A DNA stretch of 5,216 nucleotides from the NCBI GenBank assembly GCA_964617455.1, contig CAZTYF010000033.1, positions 1-5,216 of the forward strand, in the 5' to 3' direction. The translations under genes were made by a program, and so were the position numbers. Positions 1-5,209 of this stretch are shown one piece after another. The DNA is from Monoglobus sp964617455. Lineage in GTDB: Bacteria; Bacillota; Clostridia; Monoglobales; Monoglobaceae. How positions within the stretch are numbered: position 1 is the stretch's first letter; each line of letters starts with the position of its first letter. The notes under the pieces were generated by a model. That model had not been told where the DNA came from. It saw nothing but the letters and a program-made list of their open reading frames with translations, and searched no databases.

Positions 1-1
1 A

Positions 2-184
2 AGAGAAAAAGAAGTCCGTGAAGAAGGCATAAAAGTGGGCGAAGCAAGAGGCATAAAAGTAGGCGAAGCAAGAGGCCGTACGGAAGGCCGCACGGAAGGC
101 ATAGATGCTATGATTGCAAATTTACGCAAGGCGGGTATCAGCGAGGAAGCGATACAAAATGCCGCCAAAATGTCACGTGCCTAA
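2..184 (+). CDS. Rpn-family recombination-promoting nuclease / putative transposase, C-terminal fragment
   Basis: The reading frame is open from the left edge to a TAA at 182-184 and gives 60 residues, so the gene starts outside the window. The visible part begins with a charged stretch (REKEVREEG), continues with short repeats of the type GIKVGEAR and GRTE, and ends with a small helical segment (NLRKAGISEEAIQ). Such Gly/Glu/Arg repeat tails followed by a short 'LRKAGIS.EEI'-like end are typical of clostridial Rpn-family proteins (PD-(D/E)XK nuclease family transposases), which act on DNA. The catalytic nuclease core lies upstream and cannot be checked here, so the family call rests on the tail alone. 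The gene converges on the minus-strand operon, and its stop codon is only two bases from the structured repeat at 187. Another protein with a similar low-complexity tail cannot be excluded. Confidence 0.66.
   Translation, partial: REKEVREEGIKVGEARGIKVGEARGRTEGRTEGIDAMIANLRKAGISEEAIQNAAKMSRA
26..97 (+). repeat. In-frame tandem repeats in the Rpn-like tail (24-bp x2, then 12-bp x2)
   Basis: Two 24-bp units (26-49 and 50-73) differ at one base and each encode GIKVGEAR. They are followed by two 12-bp units (74-85 and 86-97), also differing at one base and each encoding GRTE. All unit lengths are multiples of three, so changes in copy number keep the frame. This is coding-sequence repetition that lengthens a charged, probably helical tail; it is not a CRISPR array, since there are no spacers. 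Confidence 0.85.
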
Positions 185-186
185 CT

Positions 187-302
187 CGTCGTCGCAGTCC
201 GCCTCTTGGCTCGTTTTCTCGCAAGCGAGAAAACATTCGCTTTTCCGGCGACTGCTCCTTTTTCCCGCAAAGTGCACTCCGCCTAAGCTTTGCGGGAGCC
301 CT
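187..302. repeat. Structured intergenic repeat element, copy 1
   Basis: This 116-bp element matches 5094-5209 without gaps at roughly 77% identity. It contains: an outer stem, GCAGT at 194-198 and CGCC at 200-203 pairing with GGCG at 247-250 and ACTGC at 251-255, with C199 bulged; a perfect 10-bp inner hairpin (213-222 with 225-234, arms GTTTTCTCGC and GCGAGAAAAC); and a second 9-bp hairpin (264-272 with 288-296, arms CCCGCAAAG and CTTTGCGGG) with a 15-base loop. The two hairpin stems are the parts that vary most between copies, yet both stay paired. It starts two bases after the stop codon of the Rpn-like gene. No coding potential is evident, and neither hairpin is followed by a clear T-run, so it is not an ordinary intrinsic terminator. 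Family not recognised. Confidence 0.85.
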
Positions 303-317
303 GCGCACTCCGTGCGC
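303..317. repeat. Short perfect hairpin following repeat copy 1
   Basis: GCGCAC (303-308) and GTGCGC (312-317) form a 6-bp stem with a three-base loop, directly after the copy 1 element. It is not present in copy 2, where the sequence diverges after the shared GGGAGCCCT. It has no T-run on either side. Confidence 0.6.
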
Positions 318-330
318 TTTGAACTCGCCT

Positions 331-355
331 TGTCGTCGTAGTTCGCCTCTTGGCT
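331..355. repeat. Partial second copy of the repeat element's left end
   Basis: These 25 bases match 187-211 of copy 1 with four differences, three of them C-to-T on the plus strand (at 331, 339 and 343). A short AACTCG also precedes both. The match runs into the stop codon of the cyclophilin-like gene (TAA on the minus strand, 355-357). The element in this gap is therefore flanked by imperfect direct repeats of its own end, as expected from a tandem or truncated second unit. Confidence 0.7.
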
Positions 356-1017
356 TATTCTGCTTTTGTGATTTCTATATTTCCCGAGAGGGATGCTATG
401 TTTTCGGCGCCTTCCGTGGCCCGGCCCAATATATACAGGCCGGGATACTCGGGGGCATCCCCGTAGTACATTACCACATCGCCCCAGGGGGAGAAATAAG
501 CCAAAGTTCCCGCAGGGCACGGCCCTTCGATGACATCGGAGCAATCCAATTCTTCGGGATAGAATATCTTTTCGTTGTTGCTGTAATTTTCCACGGCTAT
601 GCTCAGGGGCAGTTGATTATACAGTGATTTTGCCGCGGATGTTTCGTTGAGTTCGAATATCACTTCCGTGCCGTCACAGGCGACCTTCATTTTCATAGGG
701 CCCTCCTTGGATTCGGTGTATTCTATGGGCGAAATATTCGTCATATCCCAAAGAAAAAGCTTCGTATTTTCGGCAATTTGCGTCAAGGTATCTATATCCT
801 CGCTTATCACATTGTTTTCGGGAGCATACATCTTGCATCCCACAAGAGTGTCGTTGTTGTCATAATATGCGGCTATAAGCCTGCCGTCATCGGGCACATC
901 GGTTATCGTCACCGTTTTTCCGTCGGTTTTATATTCCGCCGCATCGGAGGAAAAACCGACCAGGCATATCACTGCGGCTATCATAAGCACCGTGATTTTT
1001 TTGATTTTTGAATTCAT
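355..1017 (-). CDS. Secreted cyclophilin-like-fold protein with N-terminal WD-type accessory module
   Basis: The product has 220 residues. Residues 1-26 are a signal peptide (KIKK, a hydrophobic core, then likely cleavage near SSDA-AEY). Residues 33-98 form a small beta-rich module with the marks LIAAYYD and LFLWD...SPI. Residues 108-218 resemble the bacterial cyclophilin-like domain (Cyclophil_like2 type): MKMKVACDGTEVIFEL, then LPLSIAVENYSNNEKIFYP, then AYFSPWGDVVMYYGD and a final Gly-Leu-Tyr-Ile-Leu-Gly strand. This fold resembles eukaryotic cyclophilins but has no established prolyl isomerase activity, and its ligand is unknown. The start is supported by AAAGGA about 9 bases upstream. It is the last gene of the four-gene operon, 42 bp after the lipoprotein gene, and its TAA touches the repeat element. 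The protein is expected outside the cell or at the surface. Confidence 0.8.
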   Translation of the reverse strand: MNSKIKKITVLMIAAVICLVGFSSDAAEYKTDGKTVTITDVPDDGRLIAAYYDNNDTLVGCKMYAPENNVISEDIDTLTQIAENTKLFLWDMTNISPIEYTESKEGPMKMKVACDGTEVIFELNETSAAKSLYNQLPLSIAVENYSNNEKIFYPEELDCSDVIEGPCPAGTLAYFSPWGDVVMYYGDAPEYPGLYILGRATEGAENIASLSGNIEITKAE

Positions 1018-1059
1018 ATGTGATTATCCTTTCGCTTTTTTCCGGTTGGAATTCTGATT

Positions 1060-1557
1060 TCAGCCTGCTGATTTTGACACGGTCACGGTCCGGGTTGCCT
1101 CATCCCAGTTCACGTCGAAGCCGAAACTCTCCGCAATGAACCGAATGGGCATCATGGTCCTGTCGCCGATGAGGGCGGGAGCCACGTCGAGGATTTGCTT
1201 GCTCTCATTCAAATAGGCGCTGTTATTGCCAATCTCAAGGAGGATAATATCGCTTTTATATGCCAACACCACCGTTTGCGTCTCCTCGTCCCAGGCAACC
1301 GCTCCGCCCATTTCCTCCACAACCGCCCGAACGGGCAGCAGTGTTCTGTCGTCGACCAATACGGGGGCCGTTCCCTGTTCGTCGATGGCCTTGGTTTCGC
1401 CGCCGACGGTCATATTGGGATTCCCGATTTGAAGCTTTAACTCAAAAGGGGCATCCGCAGCCGAATTTTCGGTCTCGGCCGCACAACCGGTGAGCATAAG
1501 GCCCGCCGACAATATGGCCGCAAGCAAAACGGAAATCGATTTCTTTATAAATTCCAT
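1060..1557 (-). CDS. Lipoprotein with copper amine oxidase N-terminal-like (stalk) domain
   Basis: The product has 165 residues. The N-terminus is a lipoprotein signal (KK, a hydrophobic stretch, then the lipobox LTGC at 22-25), so Cys25 is probably lipidated and anchored on the outer face of the membrane. Residues 62-163 hold two copies of the repeat found in the copper amine oxidase N-terminal domain family (PF07833): VDDRTLLPVRAVVEEMGG..VAWDEETQTVVL and IGDRTMMPIRFIAESFGFDVNWDEATRTVTV. In Bacillota this domain is a common extracellular accessory module and does not imply oxidase activity; no catalytic oxidase domain is present. The start has a very strong ribosome binding site, and the gene follows the DUF362 gene by 18 bp. 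It probably helps attach or present partners at the surface, which is inference from the domain and operon. Confidence 0.88.
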   Translation of the reverse strand: MEFIKKSISVLLAAILSAGLMLTGCAAETENSAADAPFELKLQIGNPNMTVGGETKAIDEQGTAPVLVDDRTLLPVRAVVEEMGGAVAWDEETQTVVLAYKSDIILLEIGNNSAYLNESKQILDVAPALIGDRTMMPIRFIAESFGFDVNWDEATRTVTVSKSAG

Positions 1558-1564
1558 TGCATGT

Positions 1565-1572
1565 ACCTCCCC
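1565..1572 (-). promoter_or_regulatory. Strong ribosome binding site of the lipoprotein gene
   Basis: On the minus strand this reads GGGGAGGT, seven bases before the ATG at 1555-1557. It lies inside the 18-bp gap after the DUF362 stop codon (TGA, 1576-1578). It is the best match to the 16S anti-SD in the operon, suggesting that the lipoprotein is made at a higher level than its neighbours. Confidence 0.8.
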
Positions 1573-1575
1573 AAA

Positions 1576-3129
1576 TCACTTTCCCTCAAGGGGCAGGTCA
1601 AGGGCCGCTCCGAGGGGCGTTATTTTTTTCAAATCCCAATAGAAGGCTTTTGCGCTGTTCGCTCCCTCGGGCGCAGGCAAAAGCTCCGCTTCGCCGGCTT
1701 GGCCGATTTTAACACCCGCCAAAATATTGTCTCGGTAATATGCCACTATCAATGTCCCGTTCTCCGAGGCGTTTTTTACCTTTATTTTGCCGTTTTCAAA
1801 CTCTGTTTTCGGCGCCGCATCATCAAGCTCTATGAGTTCTATCCCTTCGCTCTTTCCGAGATTGCGGCCGTATTGCTTGTCTTTCGAATTGTTCCAATGC
1901 TCGTGAACACCCAGATTCGTAACGACTTCCCCTTTGCCGTTCGTATAAACGGTGCCGGATGGGGCGTTTTTTACGAGGCCCGCCTCGTGGAGATAGTTTT
2001 CGTTTGTGATATCCCGCGCCGAGTAGTTGTTTTCCCTGACGGTCGGCTCGGCCATCAAAAAATCCGCACCCACGCTGTCAATGGCCACCGGGTCTTGGGA
2101 CACGAATATGCTCGATGTATAATCCCCGTCAAAAGGCGGTTGCCGCCATTTCGAGTTATCCTCCGTGATATATGAGCCCTCCGAAACGGCACAGATAATG
2201 GCATCTAACATATACAGCAGGGTTTTTCCGCCCAAATCCGCATTTGCCGTTAAATCCGCAAGGGGACTGTATATTCCCATCTCGCTTTTTGTCAGCCACT
2301 GATGAAGGTTCGCTCCTTCGGGCGGACGCATACTGTTTCCGTTGATAAAGGAGCCGAAGTGATTTTTGGCGCACAATGTTATGCCATAGCTGTGGCCCTT
2401 TAGGTTGGCAAGATTGATAATATAGCTTGCCTCGGTGACGCATTTGGGAAGATAATTCACATTTCCTCCAAACTCATATGACCACTTGATCGGCGCATTT
2501 TCATCGGGCGTTGCGTTATCGCGAGCCACAAAATTGACACCTTTCAGATTCTCTGCGGTGCACATCTTGACCATATAGTCCGGAAACAGCCGTGACACAT
2601 CATAAACCGTTATATTTTCGGCCTTTATTCCCGCCTCCTCAACCAAGGAAGTCAGCAAAGCCTTGAGTAAAACGGGATTGGTATAACTCATTTTGGTCTC
2701 ACCCGAGGTATCATCGTCATTGACGGCCGAACCGTTTATATTGACCTTGATTGCTATTTTTTCGCCGTCCTTGTATCCGCCCGATTTTCCGAGTCTCGTG
2801 TTTAAGTTTTCAAACAGCGCCGGCCATGCCTCGGCGGCATTTGTCTTGTCGGCGAGCTTCGCCACCGACTCGTCCACCATTTGCCTTATTACCCTTTCGT
2901 CAAAATGCTCGGGCTGCCACCAATAGCCTTTTCCGTCCCACTCGACGCTTTTCGGATTGTGAGACCATACCACCCTGCCGGGCTTGACGCCTATGCCCTC
3001 TCCCAAGGGCTCATGCAGGGGATAACCGCCGCCGTCGGCGGCATATGTTTTTTGCCCCATATTAAAACCCCCGATTGCAATCGCTGCCGCAAGACACAGT
3101 ACAAAAAAATGTATACACTTCTTTTTCAT
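1576..3129 (-). CDS. Secreted DUF362 domain-containing protein
   Basis: The product has 517 residues. Residues 1-30 are a signal peptide (MKKK, hydrophobic core, likely cut after TYA). The body has the marks of the DUF362 family (PF04015): GVKPGRVVWSHNP (47-59), KIAIKVNING (124-133), the core LANLKGHSYGITLCAKNHFG (240-259), and SQDPVAIDSVGADFL (344-358), followed by EHWNN and QYGRNLG. The function of the family is not established. Some members carry ferredoxin-type CxxC clusters; this one has none (mature-part cysteines are scattered at 190, 230, 253 and 313). Residues 446-506 form a C-terminal accessory module with LIVAYYRDN and AKAFYWDLKKITPL, like the module in the cyclophilin-like protein of the same operon. 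The ribosome binding site is weak (AAAAAGG about 11 bases upstream). The gene follows the hydrolase gene by 44 bp. The domain call is firm; any biochemical role is unknown. Confidence 0.9.
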   Translation of the reverse strand: MKKKCIHFFVLCLAAAIAIGGFNMGQKTYAADGGGYPLHEPLGEGIGVKPGRVVWSHNPKSVEWDGKGYWWQPEHFDERVIRQMVDESVAKLADKTNAAEAWPALFENLNTRLGKSGGYKDGEKIAIKVNINGSAVNDDDTSGETKMSYTNPVLLKALLTSLVEEAGIKAENITVYDVSRLFPDYMVKMCTAENLKGVNFVARDNATPDENAPIKWSYEFGGNVNYLPKCVTEASYIINLANLKGHSYGITLCAKNHFGSFINGNSMRPPEGANLHQWLTKSEMGIYSPLADLTANADLGGKTLLYMLDAIICAVSEGSYITEDNSKWRQPPFDGDYTSSIFVSQDPVAIDSVGADFLMAEPTVRENNYSARDITNENYLHEAGLVKNAPSGTVYTNGKGEVVTNLGVHEHWNNSKDKQYGRNLGKSEGIELIELDDAAPKTEFENGKIKVKNASENGTLIVAYYRDNILAGVKIGQAGEAELLPAPEGANSAKAFYWDLKKITPLGAALDLPLEGK

Positions 3130-3173
3130 TATACAATTGCCTTTTTATAATATTATTCGATTTTTCGGCGATT

Positions 3174-4169
3174 TTAGCCTAAATTATCCTTGAAAAATCT
3201 TTGCATTTTGTCAAAGGGGATGGCGTTCTTTCCGCCTCCGTCATAGAGGTCGGTATGAACCGCATCGGGTATAATCATAAGCTCTTTGTTGTCGGTGTAT
3301 TTGTTTCCGTTTACCATATCATAATAGGCGTCCCGGCCGAAATACAGCGAATGGGCTTTCTCGCCGTGGATTACCAAAACCGCACTTCTGATTTCGCAGC
3401 TGTATTTCAAAATCGGCTGATTCATGAAGGACATACAGCCGATAACATTCCATCCTCCGTTGGAATTGAGGGAGCGCTTGTGATAGCCCCGCTCGGTTTT
3501 GTAATAGTCGTGATAATCCTTCACAAAGAATGGAGCATCCTCCGGCAGCGGGTCAACCACACCTCCCCCAAGGGCATAGGAACCGTTTTTGTAATCGATT
3601 GTCCTCTGTGCGTTGAGCGCCTTTTTGGCCTCATACCGTTTCTCTTCACTGTTGTCTGCGTCGAAATATCCGTTGGCGTTAACCCGTGTCATATCATACA
3701 TGGTGGATGCCACCGTTGCCTTGATTCTCGTGTCAAGGGCCGCCGCATTGAGGGCCATGCCGCCCCAGCCGCAGATGCCGATAATACCGATTTTATCCGA
3801 GTCAACCTTGTCCTGCACGGACAAAAAATCAACCGCCGCCTGAAAATCCTCGGTGTTGATGTCCGGCGATGCCATATATCTCGGCTCTCCGCCGCTCTCA
3901 CCCGTAAATGAAGGGTCAAATGCAACGGTCAAAAATCCCCGCTCTGCCATTGTTTGGGCATAGAGACCCGCCGCCTGCTCTTTCACCGCGCCAAAGGGTC
4001 CGCACACCGCTATAGCCGCCATTTTTCCCGAACCGCCTTTCGGAACATACATATCCGCCGCAAGGGTTATGCCGTATCGGTTTCGGAATGTCACCTTGCT
4101 GTGATTTACTTTTTCGCTTTTCGGGAAGGTTTTGTCCCATTCCCGCGTGAGTTTGATTTTCTCCGTCAT
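3174..4169 (-). CDS. Alpha/beta hydrolase with Cys nucleophile elbow (dienelactone-hydrolase-like / YcjY-like)
   Basis: From the chosen start the product has 331 residues and no signal peptide, so it should be cytoplasmic. It has an alpha/beta hydrolase layout: a first strand and oxyanion region (AIAVCGPFGAVKEQ), AFDPSFTGESGGEPRY, the nucleophile elbow GICGWGG with Cys133, LVIHGEKAHSLYF carrying a probable acidic residue, and PDAVHTDLYD with the probable catalytic His305. Cys in the elbow is typical of the dienelactone hydrolase/YcjY-like branch (COG1073), which cleaves ester-type bonds; the substrate here is unknown. An ATG three codons upstream (4176-4178) is in frame, but it touches the GGAAAGG ribosome binding site (4179-4185), while the ATG at 4167-4169 lies nine bases from it, so I prefer the latter. 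It is the first gene of the operon, about 70 bases downstream of the predicted transcription start. Confidence 0.88.
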   Translation of the reverse strand: MTEKIKLTREWDKTFPKSEKVNHSKVTFRNRYGITLAADMYVPKGGSGKMAAIAVCGPFGAVKEQAAGLYAQTMAERGFLTVAFDPSFTGESGGEPRYMASPDINTEDFQAAVDFLSVQDKVDSDKIGIIGICGWGGMALNAAALDTRIKATVASTMYDMTRVNANGYFDADNSEEKRYEAKKALNAQRTIDYKNGSYALGGGVVDPLPEDAPFFVKDYHDYYKTERGYHKRSLNSNGGWNVIGCMSFMNQPILKYSCEIRSAVLVIHGEKAHSLYFGRDAYYDMVNGNKYTDNKELMIIPDAVHTDLYDGGGKNAIPFDKMQRFFKDNLG

Positions 4170-4178
4170 AAATACCAT

Positions 4179-4185
4179 CCTTTCC
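4179..4185 (-). promoter_or_regulatory. Ribosome binding site deciding the hydrolase start
   Basis: The minus strand reads GGAAAGG. It is immediately next to the upstream ATG (4176-4178), which is too close for initiation, and nine bases from the ATG at 4167-4169, which is normal spacing. This favours the shorter, 331-residue product. Confidence 0.7.
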
Positions 4186-4245
4186 GAATCAAATCTCGAT
4201 ACCGAAGCTTGAACTAAGCCATATCTTCGAAAATCCTATGTCCTT

Positions 4246-4274
4246 ACTATACATCATAAAACCCGTTTTGTCAA
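4246..4274 (-). promoter_or_regulatory. Sigma-A promoter of the four-gene operon
   Basis: On the minus strand the -35 box is TTGACA (4269-4274), the spacer is 17 bp, and the -10 box is TATAGT (4246-4251). Transcription should start near 4239, giving a leader of about 70 bases before the hydrolase ATG. The leader contains only a weak, interrupted stem (CGAA/TTCG around GCTT/AAGC, near 4205-4230), and I see no recognisable riboswitch. Confidence 0.85.
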
Positions 4275-4308
4275 TTTTCTCCCCATATATTTCGCCGATT
4301 TTTTTCTG

Positions 4309-4337
4309 TTGAAAAAGCCTCGATTCAATGCTATAAT
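4309..4337 (+). promoter_or_regulatory. Sigma-A promoter of the membrane-protein gene
   Basis: The -35 box is TTGAAA (4309-4314), the spacer is 17 bp, and the -10 box is a perfect TATAAT (4332-4337). It points away from the operon promoter; the two -35 boxes are separated by 34 bp of AT-rich sequence (4275-4308). Transcription should start near 4344, giving a leader of about 75 bases. A TTG-initiated extension of the downstream reading frame would start inside this -35 box, so that extension cannot be translated from this promoter. Confidence 0.85.
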
Positions 4338-4359
4338 GGAAAAAAGGAAAGACAAGATA

Positions 4360-4376
4360 ATGCCGAAATTCGGCAT
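4360..4376. promoter_or_regulatory. Inverted repeat in the leader, possible operator or leader hairpin
   Basis: ATGCCGA (4360-4366) and TCGGCAT (4370-4376) are perfect 7-bp inverted arms around a three-base centre. It lies about 16 bases after the predicted transcription start and 25 bases before the ribosome binding site. It could be a repressor site or a small RNA hairpin; no T-run follows it, so it is not a terminator. Confidence 0.4.
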
Positions 4377-4400
4377 CACAAACCCGTGCAAATCGGGAAA

Positions 4401-4410
4401 AGAAAGGAGA
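4401..4410 (+). promoter_or_regulatory. Ribosome binding site deciding a GTG start
   Basis: AGAAAGGAGA is a strong Shine-Dalgarno sequence nine bases before the GTG at 4420-4422. No comparable site precedes the in-frame upstream ATG codons. Confidence 0.8.
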
Positions 4411-4419
4411 GTATTAACC

Positions 4420-4908
4420 GTGTATGAAATCAATTTGAAAATTCATGATGAAAAGGATTTATACAGCCCCTATGACGAAAATTGCCTGACTTTGAATGAC
4501 GATGTGGCGGATTATTTGGCGGGGCAATATAACAAAAAAGATATAGGGGACGACGAAATTATCCTAAAAATCAAATGCGACGGGCCCGTTGAATTTGAGC
4601 GGGTGCGCGACGCCTTTCAGGAACTTATTCGGGAGCAGCGTATTCGCACAGCCAATCAAAAACGGCTGAACAGAATAAAGCAGCTGTGGCTGTTCTCCGT
4701 CGGTTTTATTTTCGTGGCAGCCGCCATTTTGCTTGAGGGTATCCTGGATGCCGTCCCGGTGGAGCTCATCTCCATAGTCGGTTCCTTTGCGGTATGGGAA
4801 GCGACAAATATCTGGATAGTGCAAAACCCGCGTACACGCCTCGCCAAACGCACAATGCAAAAATTGAACTCAACCAAGATAGTAATCGAGCAGCCGAATC
4901 GGGCTTAA
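4420..4908 (+). CDS. Conserved-type hypothetical protein with two transmembrane helices
   Basis: With the GTG start at 4420 the product has 162 residues. The reading frame extends upstream, but its earlier starts lie in or close to the promoter and lack a ribosome binding site. Residues 1-85 are a soluble, acidic then basic region (YSPYDENCLTLNDDVADYL, then DGPVEFERVRDAFQELIREQ). Residues 88-108 and 111-135 are two hydrophobic helices (LWLFSVGFIFVAAAILL and VPVELISIVGSFAVWEATNIWIV) joined by a very short turn. A basic tail (RTRLAKRTMQKL) and a short strand-like end (TKIVIE) follow. The charge pattern suggests both ends are cytoplasmic with a membrane hairpin between them. The overall layout reminds me of uncharacterised Bacillota and archaeal membrane proteins, but I cannot name a family or function. 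It has its own promoter, is divergent from the operon, and probably ends at the hairpin at 4938-4968. Confidence 0.85.
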   Translation: MYEINLKIHDEKDLYSPYDENCLTLNDDVADYLAGQYNKKDIGDDEIILKIKCDGPVEFERVRDAFQELIREQRIRTANQKRLNRIKQLWLFSVGFIFVAAAILLEGILDAVPVELISIVGSFAVWEATNIWIVQNPRTRLAKRTMQKLNSTKIVIEQPNRA

Positions 4909-4937
4909 GAAAGCACTCCAAAACCCGAAATGCAAGA

Positions 4938-4968
4938 ATCCCCAACCGAAAATCAATCGGTTGGGGAT
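4938..4968. terminator. Probable bidirectional terminator between the membrane-protein gene and 5S rRNA
   Basis: Perfect 12-bp inverted arms (ATCCCCAACCGA at 4938-4949, TCGGTTGGGGAT at 4957-4968) enclose a seven-base loop. The plus strand continues with AAATTTGTTT and the minus strand with TCTTGCATTT, so both sides are moderately T-rich. It lies 29 bases after the membrane-protein stop codon and 8 bases beyond the predicted 3' end of the 5S gene, as a shared terminator for convergent transcripts would. Confidence 0.8.
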
Positions 4969-4976
4969 AAATTTGT

Positions 4977-5092
<116 letters not shown>

Positions 5093-5093
5093 C

Positions 5094-5209
5094 CGTCGTC
5101 GCAGTCCGCCTCTTTGCTCGTTTTGCCCTAAAGGGCAAAAGCTTCGCCTTTCCGGCGACTGCTCCTCTTTCCCAAAATGTGCATTTCATTGGCGCATTTT
5201 GGGAGCCCT
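5094..5209. repeat. Structured intergenic repeat element, copy 2 (next to 5S rRNA)
   Basis: This aligns with 187-302 over 116 bases without gaps. The outer stem is identical (5101-5105 and 5107-5110 with 5154-5162, one bulged C). The inner hairpin is 5121-5129 with 5132-5140 (arms TTTTGCCCT and AGGGCAAAA). The second hairpin is 5171-5179 with 5195-5203 (arms CCCAAAATG and CATTTTGGG) and can grow to 12 pairs with one G-T wobble. Both hairpins have different sequences from copy 1 but pair equally well. It begins one or two bases from the mature 5' end of the 5S rRNA, so if an upstream 23S gene shares the transcript, the element is transcribed inside the rRNA precursor. Sequence to its right (5210-5216) no longer matches copy 1. 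Confidence 0.85.

Noticed and set aside
26..97. Short tandem repeats resembling a mini CRISPR or VNTR locus
   Set aside because: The units are in frame, have no spacers, and encode a repeated peptide in the Rpn-like tail.
213..234. Perfect 10-bp hairpin as an intrinsic terminator for the Rpn-like gene
   Set aside because: No T-run follows on either strand, and the same fold with a different sequence occurs next to 5S rRNA, so it is better seen as part of the repeat element.
114..341. Possible small plus-strand gene overlapping the repeat element
   Set aside because: It begins inside the Rpn-like gene in another frame and then reads through the hairpins; its composition is low-complexity and no ribosome binding site is seen.
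173..544. Possible minus-strand gene of about 120 codons across the repeat
   Set aside because: It overlaps the 3' part of the cyclophilin-like gene in a different frame and is made of repeat-element sequence; the codons show no protein-family pattern.
1561..2175. Long plus-strand open frame antisense to the DUF362 gene
   Set aside because: It mirrors a clear coding region with recognisable DUF362 motifs, starts in the ribosome-binding region of the lipoprotein gene, and has no family resemblance.
3201..3911. Long plus-strand open frame antisense to the hydrolase gene
   Set aside because: It is a shadow of the hydrolase, whose motifs on the minus strand are unambiguous; no promoter or ribosome binding site precedes it.
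4195..4239. Operon leader as a riboswitch or T-box
   Set aside because: The leader is only about 70 bases, has only weak interrupted pairing, and contains no recognised conserved motif or terminator.
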